NCBI GenBank assembly: GCA_949316235.1
Contig: OX438748.1
Coordinates: 11,163,001 to 11,227,000, forward strand
Direction of reading: 5' to 3'
DNA: 64,000 nucleotides
Source: Oegoconia quadripuncta
Lineage: Eukaryota > Arthropoda > Insecta > Lepidoptera > Autostichidae
The position numbers and the translations under genes are program-made. The number at the start of each line of letters is the position of its first letter. Within the stretch, counting starts at the first letter, position 1. The notes beneath the pieces are model-generated. The model ran no database searches, had not been told where the DNA came from, and saw only the letters and a program-made list of their open reading frames with translations. This document shows positions 12,083 through 23,108 of this stretch, piece after piece.

Positions 12083-14868
12083 AAGAACGAAAGGCGACAA
12101 ATCAATAAAACCATAACCAACCTCCAATTTTTGTAAAAGTCAATAAAATTTAGATTATTCTATTTTTTTAACATCCCTGCACAATCAAGCAGAAAACATT
12201 ACAGTGATTCGTCGGGCTCGGCAACACATCTCGGGCTATCTCATTACTTTTATATTACAACGTGCTTCATTATCATAATCAATGGGAAGCCCAATACCCT
12301 GCGGATATAATCCCCCCGGGCGTTGAGCACTAATTACAAACGCAATAAATTACAGACGATAAATAATTGTGACCGTTGGGGATTGGTAATTACTTGGATT
12401 AGTAATTTGTTCTCGGCTACCTGTGTTACTGGGAATCGAACGCGGACCGCGGTATCCGGCCGCCCGGCGTCCGCCGCCCGAGGCCCGCACCGGCCCAAAT
12501 TCGTTACAATAATTATTTAAGTACATGCCAGGGAACAGTGGCCATTGAGGAAACAATTTACAAGAATAATCATATCAAACATATTTAACAACACACAGAG
12601 ATAAAACACAGTTATCTCTGTGTGGATCAATTAATAGCGGAAGGAAATGGAATTCAAATAGTTGTGGAAATTCTACCTCTGCCGTCGTATGACGTAAAAA
12701 TTTTAGCTCTGTGATCGCTACTAATTTGCCGTTTAAACGGCATTTTTTTTATGCACATTATTATTATTATAATGATTAAAATCATGGTAACTCGATACGT
12801 CTATTAATTAGACGTTTATCCCCTACTAAGCCTTACTTCTAGGGCGCTTAAGTACCAAATTTGGCAATCGAACGCTACAATCTTACGTGGTACACGGCTA
12901 CTGGATTATTGATGTATTGCGTTACGTCATACATGCTAAGATGATCACGTCCGTGTAATTGAGGTGAACACATGTTGTACAGACGGTGAGACGACGACAG
13001 TAAACACTACCATATTAAGGTGGCTGCGCGATCATATCAAACATGTGAACGCAGCGAGACCTGCTTATACTGGAGGTCATATACTATTACAGTTGTCATG
13101 CTGCCGCGTCTACAATCAAGTGTGTACAAAGTAAATAAATAATCATAAATAACGATTTAAGTATTAAAAATCAAAAAACCCTACAGCATATTAATTGCGG
13201 GCGTAAAGTTAGATTTTTAACCCCCAACGAAAAACGACAAGAGCCAGACGGGCCGGACTAAAGTGTATTTGATTTGAAGTACTCGTACCATAAGAAGGGA
13301 AGTGGGCAATTGAGTAAAAAGAAGGAAAACTACAATGTTAGGCAGGTCGTAGTAGTAAAACCACAGCATAACATTTGAAAAATGGTAGAGTGACGGTCAA
13401 AGTTTCACCCACTGTACTGTAATGATCTCCAACTATGGTGGTTTGAACGTCAGCAAGATCAATTTAGTAATATACAACCTTTCAATATCTAAATTTTGGT
13501 AAATCTACTTATCCATTGATGTATTTTTAGCAGAGTAAAACAAACTATTTGATCATAATAATCAATTAGTTTAAGAATAGTTCATATCCATAAATTGGCG
13601 AAAAGGTTCAGCTCTGAAGCGTATGCAGACAAAAAATTCGACAAATATCAGACGTGATTACTGCCAGATTAGTATATTTTAGTTATTTCCACAGCTTGAT
13701 GTCTTACGGTATCCTGCTGCGGGGAAATACCGCGAATAGAAGTATAATTTTGTTTTGCAGAAATGAGTCGTTCGATTTACCAATTGAGACCTGCAATTGA
13801 GATATGTTTAAAGAGTATGATATTCTAAGCTTCCCTTCACACTTCTTGGAAGTTTTAATATATGTAAAAAAAAATTGCATCATTTAAGAAAAATAGTGAT
13901 AAACATGATACAAGAAATAAAGATAAACTTGTTGGTCACATAAGTCGCTATTTAAGTATTACAATTTCTATATTTGAGTAAATCTGTTACATTGATCACG
14001 CAGTGTATGAAGTAGGGGTGCTATTAGTTAAAGGTCGTAAGGAGAAGGTTAGAAGGCCGGTCGCCAACAAATTGTTTCATTAGTGTGGGCGCGGTGGAGG
14101 CGCACGCGCAGCCACCTGTCCGCTGGACCGGATGCTCCACCCCCCCGTGCCCGCCCGCGCTATAACAACCAACAGTGTTTTGTCTTAACCCTAGTTCAGA
14201 CTCTTGATGTGATCGTTGAAATAACATTGTTTGTGGTTCTGTGGTGGATACAATAAAAAAGAAACCAAGTGTCATTTATAAGGAAAAACCTAAGAGAGTG
14301 TAACCCTTAATTAAATGCTCTATCTTGAACATATTTTGAAAATTTAGAAAACCCCCGACATCATTTATCGAACAAATGATTATTAGTCCAGGTAGATTAG
14401 ACTAAAAGATAGTGTTAAACCCCTAAATATCTTCGAAACGGCTTAACCAATTCCCATCACACAATAAGAACCACCGCTAGAAAACTTTCTTTCAAATAAA
14501 AAAACCGCATCCAAACCGGTTCACTCGTTTATTGCTACGGTGCCACAGATACACAGGTAGGCACACACACACACACAGCGGCCAAACTTATAAAACCCCT
14601 CTTTTTGTATCGGGGGTTAAAAATATGGCTAATAAAAGGTATTGTATGGAAAACCTTAGCTCTTCTTGAGCGACGATTCCATGACATTGACATGATAAAA
14701 GTTGAAACTTATAGTATCCTTCTATAATCTCTGTGATGATCAGCCCCATGCGAAATAGCCAGGTACATGGGTTCAGTCGCATGGTTTAAAAATAAAACAC
14801 CGTTTTTCAAACATTTGTAGACATTATTAGCTTTAAAAATTAAATACGAATAATGAGTTTAAAAATTT
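12083..14868. other. No gene recognised; two CpG-rich islets
   Basis: Two short GC/CpG-rich islets stand out of the AT-rich background: 12435-12500 and 14085-14165. Either could be regulatory or a 5' untranslated exon of the downstream argos gene, but nothing in the sequence proves it. 14570-14582 carries a (CA)n run. Around 14580-14630 is a 'cccctctttttgtatcggggg' type hairpin repeat of unknown class. Confidence 0.35.
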
Positions 14869-14903
14869 GTTCGTCGTCGGTCGTCGTCGTCGTCGGCGTC
14901 GTC
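14869..14903 (+). repeat. (GTC)n-type microsatellite
   Basis: Imperfect tandem array of tcg/gtc trinucleotides directly abutting the 5' end of the SINE that starts at 14904. Confidence 0.7.
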
Positions 14904-15198
14904 GGTGGCTCAGCGGTTAAGACACGGTCTCCCAATTTGGGAGGTCCGGGTTAGATTCCCAGGCAGGCCATGCACTAACGAGTTTTTAAAGTTAATTACT
15001 TATGTGCATTTATTCGACTGCTCTTAATCGGTGAAGGAAAACATCGTATGGAAACCTGCATGCCTGAGAAATACCAATTCAAAGGCATGTGAAGTCCCCA
15101 ACCTGCATTGGGCCAGTGTTGTGGACTATGGCCCATACCCCTCATATACTAGCGAAGGCCTATACTCTTGCAGTGGGATGTTTACGGGCTGAGATGAT
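14904..15198 (+). mobile_element. tRNA-derived SINE, family B, near complete
   Basis: Begins with a tRNA-like head ('ggtggctcagcggttaag' as A-box region and 'ggtccgggttagattccc' as B-box region). It continues with 'ggtgaaggaaaacatcg' and 'aaacctgcatgcctgagaa' and ends with 'cagtgggatgtttacgggct' plus a GAT-rich tail. 3' fragments of the same family lie at 1665-1733 (+) and 35707-35810 (-). No clear target-site duplication could be read, because the left border is a microsatellite. Confidence 0.75.
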
Positions 15199-16062
15199 AT
15201 TTCTGTTCGTTAAATGATTAAATCATCAACGAGGCCGGTTTTATGATTCTCTTGTCACATTTTATCAATCTTGCATTGCACAACATGTCTTATGGTGATA
15301 AGCAACTCAAAAAAGTTCATGAGAAGACTTTGGTTTTCATATGACAAGATTTCTGTTATAAATGTAAATATGATGTGCACCGTCTATTGCCACATCATGA
15401 TTTTAGAATAAGGTGATAAGGAGAGAGACCAGATAATTTATTATGACTTAAATAAAGAACAGGTAAAGTTAGTGTAACCTATAACTAAATAAGTATACTA
15501 AATTGTTAAAGAGCTACATCCGAAAATATCCAATTTATATATTGTGTATTAGGCCTTAGATAACCAATATTCAAAAGAAAAGGACGATAATGATTAGTGC
15601 CTTAAATCTGTCGCCCGAAGCCGTTGCGTTGGTCTCAGATATCTCTCCCAAAAATCTCAACAGAAAATCCGACGAACCCTCGAGCGCGTTACAAATGGTT
15701 AGTCGTTTGGGAAACATGTAATCATTGTGTATTCAAAAAAGGTAAATTAAGAACACGCGACATCATGTTAACGATTCCCTTGGTCAATTCGATACCCGTT
15801 GGAAACCAAATCAAGAATAAAATAATAAACAACTTTTATATTCATGGTTAAATACTCGCAAGTTCTATAGTATGCATTAGACAAGGGTACACGCGCCTTT
15901 GATGCATAACTAGATATCTTCGCTGAATATAAATTACAATTTACATAACTAGCTTGACCGCAGGAATTTACTATAACTCTACACGTAATAGGAACTAGTA
16001 GCTAAGGGTTATAAAGTATAGTGTGTATGTTTTAACTGTTTAAACAGTTTATTATAGTTATT
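15199..16062. other. No gene recognised
   Basis: AT-rich. A perfect 16-bp palindrome, aactgtttaaacagtt, sits at about 16033-16048. The 75-codon ORF at 15624-15851 has no recognisable features. Confidence 0.45.
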
Positions 16063-16195
16063 GACGACCGGTGGACAGTGACCCTGTCAATGAAAGTAAC
16101 GGTAACACACAAACATTTACCCTTCGCGTGATTCAAATTCGCAACCGTTGGTTTCGCTGCCAGGGTCACTATCCACTACACCGTATCGGTTCGTA
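16063..16195 (-). mobile_element. tRNA-derived SINE (family A) head in palindromic arrangement
   Basis: Minus-strand SINE head (B-box, then 'gcgaaaccaacggttgcga'-like and 'tagtggatagtgaccctgg' on the minus strand). It is preceded at 16070-16103 by a second, diverged piece of the same head in plus orientation. The two pieces form an imperfect inverted repeat of about 34 nt per arm with a 39-nt spacer. The body of the SINE is largely absent. Confidence 0.6.
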
Positions 16196-17708
16196 AAGGC
16201 TTTTCATATTGTTATTTTTTACTTAATTTAGTGTCACCTCACGATCTTCACAGCCTAATCGCTAACTCTCTAATGACATGATTTGCAACTTCTAATAATT
16301 AGATTATTCCAATATTGAGATTCCCTTAATCACACGATAAGTTTAATGTGAACAGATTAGTATCCAGGACGAACATGTTCTGTTACTTGAACTCTTTACG
16401 AAGTAAGTCAACAATCCATACATTGTGTAGTTAGTTTCTTTGCATCCAACTTTTTGTCAGCGACACAAAAGGGCCTATATCCGGTTGGTGGAAGATACAC
16501 CCGAGGCCGTTTCCGAGAAATGTATCGCAATATACAAGAAACGGGAAGTGTATCCGGAACAACGAAAAAAAGAACGTGATTTTTTCACACCTTCCCTTTA
16601 GGGTTGTCGATAGACGCTGGAGCCTTTATAAATAATACAACTGTTGCGGATCCCCAATTAGCTGCCGTCGATCGGTGATTTAAAGCAAAAACATTTAATA
16701 AACTAGAAAAGCATTTTATTGTGTACAAGCCACATTGTCAACAGAAAAACCAAATGAACATCGGGTCAATTGCCAAAAGTGACTTTTCTTTTAAAAACTA
16801 ATAGAAACTGCACAACAACGTTGAATTTTATTAGGACAGATGGAAAAGGTATATAATTTGTTCATGAGGTCTACAATTTATAATTTAAAAGGAACCTTTT
16901 TAGTTGTTGTTATTCAAAAATAAGTGTATTCCTAATCATTGTTTAACAAACAACTATAAAAATATTACAAACCGAATAGATAACTGTAGAGAAGCCTATG
17001 CGCAGAAAAAATATTCCCACAGTCAACAGGTTGCCGAATGGCACGTCTTCCGGTCGGAAGTACGACCGATGGTCCTTTTCGTCACAAAAAAGAAAGAAAA
17101 AAAAACACTGAATGGATTCAGAGCACACATGTCCCTGTATTGTAATACTACAAAGTTTAAATCATTATTATTAACGTCTTTTGGACGTAGCTCGTTATAA
17201 TGATCTCTTTCATTATGTTCCTTTGCATTTGTATGGCAGGTGTGATCTAATTTGAAATGCACATTGTGAATTTCCCACGAAGGATGTTAGCCTAAAAAAA
17301 TGACTTTAGAGGTCATGATTGAATGTTTTCTTTCACTGTTTGAATTCATTCCATGTTAAATTTTACTGCTGCGGCGAATGTATTGGTTTAGAATGTGAAT
17401 TGGCTTATGCGAGTTGAATCAAAACGAGACAAATCAATAATGTGCAAGCGAATATCAAGCAAGAGGCAACATGACTATTAAATACTTTTCGAACGATTTT
17501 GTATTACCATTTGTAACATATACATTGTTGAATATATTTACTATATATAATGTCACGTACGATTATGTTAAATGAAACATAACCGTTTGGATCAAATTTA
17601 ATTAGTGAAGTGCATTTTTACTGCCATTAAATTCAATAAGGGTTAAAGAAATCCCGTTAAATTTCGCATTTGTAGCGTTTTTAAAAATTTTCTTTTTTAT
17701 CTTTCTAG
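16196..17708. other. No gene recognised upstream of the first visible argos exon
   Basis: AT-rich, probably argos intron if the gene has upstream exons. ORFs of 60-98 codons at 16904-17262 overlap on both strands and look like chance frames. The polypyrimidine tract and acceptor for the first visible argos exon occupy roughly 17688-17708. Confidence 0.45.
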
Positions 17709-17833
17709 GGGACAGAGGAAGCCTTGCCAGATTGCAGAGCCCGGCAGGTCTGCAGTAAAGTAGATCTATACGACACTACGCAGCCCTGGATCGAGAGAAA
17801 ATGTCGTTGTTTGGGCCACAGACCGTGTTCTAG
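17709..17833 (+). CDS. argos: argos / giant-lens, first visible coding exon
   Basis: Argos (giant-lens) is a secreted, cysteine-rich antagonist of EGF-receptor signalling that acts outside the cell by sequestering the ligand Spitz. This 125-bp exon starts after a T-rich tract and AG acceptor, is read in frame from its first base, and ends AG before a GTGAGA donor (phase 2). It encodes about 41 residues, including DCRARQVCSKVDLYD, PWIERKCRC and a final PC. This is the conserved first cysteine module of the family as I recall it. Five cysteines are present. With the exons at 18434 and 19220 it gives about 213 residues. The signal peptide and N-terminal region must come from upstream exons that I could not find. 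Identification is from motif order and spacing, without a database search. Confidence 0.87.
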
Positions 17834-18433
17834 GTGAGATGGAGTTTTGCAATTGTTTACTTTGAGTAGAGTACGAGTATAGGTACTTTAATCAACTATA
17901 TATTTATCAACGCCTAAAAATCTCGCGTGAATTTTTAATATGACATTTAAAGAGTGTATACACTTCAGATTGCACCAATGTACTTGCATATTCACATATC
18001 CAACTGTCTAATCAGAAAGTTGTCTGGAAGTAGGTATCACATGAAAAATTTTAAAGATAGTTGTTAAAGACTGGAATTAGCCTCGCAAATTGATGATTTT
18101 AAGATCATTATAGAGGTGTATAAAACTAAACTTCCCATCAGGTGAGATTGTGGTCAAACGCGTATCCAGTTAACTAAAAAAAAAATTGATTTGAATTTTT
18201 AAAACTTCATCAAATTTTTAATGAACGTTGAAGTACGAACTGTCGTGTATGTATTAATTTTAAGTTGTTTGTTGTGTATTTCTCTTTATGTAGATATTGT
18301 TAAGAGTATAAATGTAATCATTAGTAGCCAGAACCTGTTTATGGTTCTTAATATTAAAACCGGCTATGGCAAACCCCTATTATACTTTTTGGTTATGCTA
18401 TCTCATTGACGCCTAACATTTTACTGTTACCAG

Positions 18434-18701
18434 CGACCTGTCATCTGACGACAACCACACCCTGTCCGACAAGACCACATTATACAAGACTTGCGAGCCC
18501 GTCAAACGGTTGCCCAAGTGCCGCTACTTCAAGGACGCGGCGTGGACCATCTACTCATTTCCTGATAGCAACGCGACGCAGCAGATCGTCAGCTGCCACT
18601 GCCCTAAGATGTCGGTCACGTATCTCCTCAAGAAGCTGCCGTACACGACACCTAGCGGCGAACAAGGGAACCAATATCAGTTCGCGTGCTCCCCTCAAAG
18701 C
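18434..18701 (+). CDS. argos: argos / giant-lens, middle coding exon
   Basis: After a TTACCAG acceptor, the first base (C) completes the codon split at the previous donor, and the frame runs open to a GTGAGT donor at 18702 (phase 0). The 89 residues include DDNHTLSDKTTLYKTCEPV, then LPKCRYFKDAAWTIY, then QIVSCHCP and VTYLLKKLPY. This order is characteristic of the argos core: a CEPV motif, CRYF followed by a Trp-containing strand, then a CxC pair. Five cysteines are present. CpG and GC content rise sharply relative to the flanking introns, as expected for a conserved exon. Matching phases on both sides support one gene with the flanking exons. The 99-codon plus-strand ORF and the minus-strand ORFs over this region are shadows. 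Confidence 0.88.
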
Positions 18702-19219
18702 GTGAGTAGCTTCTGTGAAAGTTAAGAATGTAGTACGACCGATCACCGCTAGAGTGCGCTGTTACAGAAATTGGCTTCGAAAGTTGAATTAACATGGAAT
18801 TATCTAACAGTGATCTAATTAGTGAAATAAGTAGATTAAAGATAATCTCATCTTGCTGTATTTCAATAAAAGATGTAGAGTGGCCCAAGTTATCTAAAGC
18901 TCTATAAGGAAATTGAATTGTAGTTAAACGTCAAAGTTGTAGTCAAATCTACAGATTTAATGTAATAAATTATATTTCAATGAATAGATTCATATATAGA
19001 ATAGATTGGAAATAACATTATAATGATACAATAAAAAATCACAAATTTCCATTTTGCGTATTTCAAAATTACAAATCGAAATGTGAAAAATTGAGGTAAG
19101 CGCTTTTGACAGAGTAGCGACGATTAGATATGATGTTGTTTGTCTGTTAAGCTACAATGACAGCAGCATACCTAGACCTTCGATGACTTGTTTAATTAAC
19201 AATCCCTTTTAAATTACAG

Positions 19220-19468
19220 AGACTGCGGTGCTCCCGTAAAGAGCCGTGCAAACTGTTCAGCGCCAGACGGCGACACGAACAGATCGACGAGGTGAATGCC
19301 AGCACTATCTGCCAATGCCCCAGGGACCACACGTGCCCACGACATCACACCGAACTCGGCGTACTAGCCGGCGTCACGTACGCTGCCGAGGACATCCGCA
19401 CGTACCACGGATACTGCATGCCAGAGCCACCACCCGATACCTACAGGTTTGTAGGCGACAAAGACTGA
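19220..19468 (+). CDS. argos: argos / giant-lens, last coding exon
   Basis: The exon follows AAATTACAG and opens in phase 0, as the upstream donor requires. It encodes 82 residues beginning RLRCSRKEPCKLFSARRR, then STICQCPRDHTCPRHH and finally TYHGYCMPEPPPDTYR, and terminates at TGA 19466-19468 after a short FVGDKD tail. Six cysteines bring the visible total to 16. The pattern (RCSRKEPC, CxCPxxxxCP, YCMPE) fits the C-terminal module of Argos, which in Drosophila helps clamp the EGF-like ligand. A cryptic donor-like GT occurs just after the YR codons, but reading through to the near stop is the simplest end. The plus-strand ORF starting at 19246 is an out-of-frame shadow. Confidence 0.87.
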   Translation, partial: RLRCSRKEPCKLFSARRRHEQIDEVNASTICQCPRDHTCPRHHTELGVLAGVTYAAEDIRTYHGYCMPEPPPDTYRFVGDKD

Positions 19469-21125
19469 ATGGCTAACGAACACGGAACAAATATTATACG
19501 AAAACGGATTGTGATTCGGCTGGATGTGTACTTAAAAGATGTACATTGAATGCTTTTTAAATTTGTCGGATGTTAGTTAGTGCATTTAGGACAATACCCG
19601 TCGTTGAATGTAGTAACAGGGTGGTTAGTTAATTGCAATTGTTAAAAGGAAATTCGGTAGAGGAAATTTTGAGCAGCAATTTCATTTTCATCTCAAAATG
19701 TTACGGGTTTAAAATTTCAACATAATATGTATGAGTAGGTACTTTATAATTTAATGTTAAAACAATGCTTTGCTCATTACCTGTTTAGTACAAAAAATAA
19801 TGCAGTAAAAGAATAATGTGACGAACAAATTTTGTAAATTGAAGGAAGAGTTCAAAGAACCCTTAAAAGTCTTTCTTGCACCAATTGGTTTACGTGTTTA
19901 GATATTTATTAAAGAGTATAATTTTGATTTTATAGTAGTGTTCCAGAACATTGAAGTAAGGCAAAGAATTTATTGGTGCAATAGAGCTTTTAATAATTTA
20001 GCGATCAAAAATGATCAAAAATCTTAAGTTCTTTGATATTTAATAATGTAGGTACCACGATGTTAAGTGATACATACAAACACTGTAAATACCATAATTA
20101 TGTAAGATTTTGGTATTCCAATATTGTTTCTGTTATACCTATTGTGTAAATAATAATTTTAGGTTAAGTATCCATTACGGAGATTTAGGTTAAATATTAT
20201 TTTTTTCATATTTTAATTATTTACTTGCCATACTTACGTAGTTTGTTGCGTTTGTTCTTCCATGTTCTTATGTGTGTCTTCCATTGCAGTCACGGAGGCA
20301 TATTGTTCATTGTTTTGTTTATGTTTAATGATTGTATAATAATTTTTGTTATACTGGAACGAGTTTTACGGTTAAGCAATATTATTATTTTAAGGTTTAA
20401 CTAAGTTTTAAACTACACTACGAACAATTAAAAGTAAGTATATTTAAAGATTTTAGTTATTTCAATAATTTCGATCCCAGTGAACCGTGGTAAAACGATT
20501 TTTAATGCAAAATATCTGACATTATTGTAGTTGGAACCGCTGCTTGATATCTGTACGAGTATCTATGTAAATACGAGAGCATGTTGATGTTTGTAATATG
20601 ATGCCCGCTTAATGGTAAGTCTTCCTTATTTGTTTTATGTATAGATATACTATAAGTTAAATTATTGACAAAATGTGAATAAATGTTTCGATATCCATTT
20701 AAGTTTCTTTCATATTTGGGAAAAACTTGCAGAATCACCTGGATATTAATTATGGCAATAGCTTTACTATTGCTTCTTGATCCCTCCCACTTGATGACTC
20801 CCAAATCGGTTCAGCACTTCAGGCGTGAAAGTTGGACAGAACAGACAGGCTATCGTATTCATAATATTAGTAAGCATTATCCAAACGTAGCGGAAATCTT
20901 ATTGGTCGAATCTTTTCTCCGCCGCTTTGATGGAAATGCGTTCGCGGTATCTTTACCTATTATGGTGATTACGATTGTTCTGTTTTTCTTATTATTTAAT
21001 TAGTTCGATATGCCAATTAAGTCGTTAAGCACTAATCATACCCCTTCATACTATCGTAAACCTTAACGATTATTACATGTACATTATTCTTTAATGAAAT
21101 TAATAAAACTTTATAAAACAGTTTA
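19469..21125 (+). other. argos: Probable argos 3' untranslated region
   Basis: AT-rich sequence after the argos stop with no further exon-like frame of the family. Possible polyadenylation signals (AATAAA) occur at 20678-20683 and 21102-21107. The transcript end is not proven; RNA reads would settle it. Confidence 0.4.
20683..21003 (+). CDS. Small ORF with two hydrophobic segments, unrecognised
   Basis: A 106-codon ATG-started ORF about 1.2 kb downstream of the argos stop. Residues about 20-32 (ILIMAIALLLLLD) and the last 15 or so (LPIMVITIVLFFLLFN) are strongly hydrophobic, around a charged middle (HFRRESWTEQTGYRIHN). It could be a small membrane protein, a translated ORF in the argos 3'UTR, or a chance frame. 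The ATG follows closely on an AATAAA and has no special context. I do not recognise a family and see no introns. AT-rich DNA easily produces hydrophobic tails, so coding status is doubtful. Confidence 0.22.
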   Translation: MFRYPFKFLSYLGKTCRITWILIMAIALLLLLDPSHLMTPKSVQHFRRESWTEQTGYRIHNISKHYPNVAEILLVESFLRRFDGNAFAVSLPIMVITIVLFFLLFN

Positions 21126-21664
21126 TGTTCGTAGACAAATATACACATCATATGAAAACAATCTAAATTACGAGCACACTTATCCATAAAGATGTCTCTC
21201 TATCTATCTATCATAGCTACTATAATAATGAATTATTATTGATTTATTATGATTTAGTTTTTAGGAAAGCAGACTTATTATCAGCTTTCTATTAACTACA
21301 GGCTCTAAATTATAGGGAATGGCCAGTGAAGGGGAGGGAAGGTATAGATAGGAGGACGGTAATACGCTAAAACGACAGGTGTGTTCGTTTGAAGTTTTTG
21401 CCTGTTTGTGGCATCGTAGAGCCAAAACGATTGAACCGCTTGCGCAATGGACAGAGTCATGGGGTCCGTAGGGAATAATTCTTTTGAAAGCGGTTTTCTC
21501 TGAACGACATGTGGTAGGTACATTTGAAAGATGGTTGTTAGTCGTATTTGATGGTAATATAGTAAGCCAAATTTTTAGCTTGGCTACATTGGTGCCTTTG
21601 ATGATTTCATAGTTTCGTGGGTTTCCTAAATTTTCAATTTATAACTATATTTCAGCGATATCTT
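21126..21664. other. No gene; repeat-like debris
   Basis: 21300-21560 resembles an abundant interspersed insect repeat, with a 'gattgaaccgcttgcgcaatgg' type phrase related to 38785-38830. No credible coding frame was found. Confidence 0.4.
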
Positions 21665-22150
21665 GTTTTTTTTTATATATGAGAGGGCGGAAAACGAGCA
21701 TGCGGGTCACCTGATGGAAAGCAATCACCGCCGCCCTTGGACACCCGCAACACCAAAAGGGTCACAGATGCGTTGCCGGCCTTTGAGGAAGGTGTATATC
21801 AATGTCAAGCTATAATATCTCTAAGGAACTATGTGAGAATAAAGGGAAGTAGGTACAAACCTAACGTCATGACTTTCATCCCGAATAGGGTGGTCAGAGA
21901 TAACTCAAACATGACCGTTTGGGTGTTGCAAACATTTAAGTTCAATTCTTGAAACCACATCCACGGGTCACCTTTCGAATACCGAAATGCACACGTGGCG
22001 GAGGGTGAGCCTATCGCCGTTGAAACGTACAAGTCTAACAATGTTTTTTGGTGGATAGTCTCATAGTCGACTTTTACGACACCCGACACGAGTCGAACAG
22101 ACGGGTTGGTTCTATTCTTTTTACCCGACTGCCCAAAGAAGGAGGGTTAT
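21665..22150 (+). repeat. Dispersed repeat family C, longest copy
   Basis: Starts after a T run with 'atatatgagagggcgg', then 'acgagcatgcgggtcacctg', 'caccgccgcccttggacacc' and 'gatgcgttgccggcctttga'. I recognise these as a very common lepidopteran interspersed repeat. It continues through 'ggtggtcagagataactc', 'acatccacgggtcacctt' and 'acgggttggttctattcttt'. Partial copies lie at 1-132 (-), 1880-2215, 7020-7625 and 42796-43740. No transposase is visible; class undetermined. Confidence 0.7.
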
Positions 22151-22859
22151 GTTTTTCGAGTGTATGTACGAATTTCTATCTTGACCGATTTGGAAGTGCA
22201 TGATGTCGTTAGATCGTTAGTCTTGATGCCTGGAGTCTCATAGGATACATTCTATGGTAAATATTCCAACGTGACGCCCGCGAAATGCAAAATATGCTGT
22301 CGGGATTTTAGGTTTTTAAACTCATATTGTTATTACATGCTGAAATTACACAGCACTATCTTACAAATTAATTGGTATTCCGTTAACAGCGGCTTAAAAC
22401 TTGCATCGAAAATATTAAAAATCTTCAAGTTTACAGTTTTGATACAACAAAAATAGAATACTCATTGCGTTGTAAGTAGTTTGTAACACATTCACACTAT
22501 AACCTCAATACCTCTTTAAAACAAAACATATCACGGTATCCAGTGGGCAATTTGTACATTATTACAATTGTAACCAATTACGTGTACAGTTACAATCTTT
22601 GCTCTTATGCCCTTCGAAAGCGTGCACTATATGGATACCGCGAGCGTGTCGAATAATAGATTACGATTTAATAACCTAACTCCCAGAGAAATTTAGCGGG
22701 CGACGCTAACTCGTGAAATAGTTTTCTTCCATGATAGACTTCTCTTGTTCAACTCACATGATCCAACTTAAGCTTTAATATGTTAATGATGTTACATAAG
22801 CAGATAACATGATCTTGTGTCTTCAAAATCGGATGTCCCTGGCAACGGTAGATCTTCAA
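22151..22859. other. No gene recognised
   Basis: AT-rich sequence with short chance ORFs and no identifiable feature. Confidence 0.45.
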
Positions 22860-23108
22860 CGACCTATTGGTGTAGTGTATAGTGACCCTGTCAGCGAAAC
22901 CAACGATTGCGGGTTCGAATCCCGCGACGGGTAAACGTTTGTGTAATGAATATGAATATTTATTCTTGAGTCATGGATGTTTATATAAATATTTATGTAT
23001 ATTTATCCGTTATCTAGCATCCATAGTACAAGCTTTGCTTAGTTTGGGACTAGATGATTGTTGTAAGTGTCCGAAATATTTATTATTTTTTAATATTATT
23101 ATCTGGAG
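22860..23108 (+). mobile_element. tRNA-derived SINE, family A, near complete
   Basis: tRNA-like head ('ttggtgtagtgtatagtgac' and B-box 'gcgggttcgaatcccgc'), body 'gagtcatggatgtttata', then 'ttatctagcatccatagta', 'agtttgggactagatgatt' and 'gtccgaaatatttatta'. Closely similar copies are at 40636-40876 and 41452-41695, with degraded or inverted pieces at 16063, 35905 and 56412. The head alone would look like a tRNA gene, but it lacks a proper acceptor stem and is followed by the SINE body. Confidence 0.8.

Noticed and set aside
18406..18705. 99-codon plus-strand ORF with many Thr, Ser and Arg
   Set aside because: It overlaps the argos middle exon in another frame; the exon frame with matching splice phases and conserved cysteines is the real one.
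22868..22945. Possible tRNA gene (also at 26870, 40640 and 41455)
   Set aside because: A and B boxes are present, but acceptor stems are incomplete and each is followed by the same SINE body; they are SINE heads and not functional tRNA genes.
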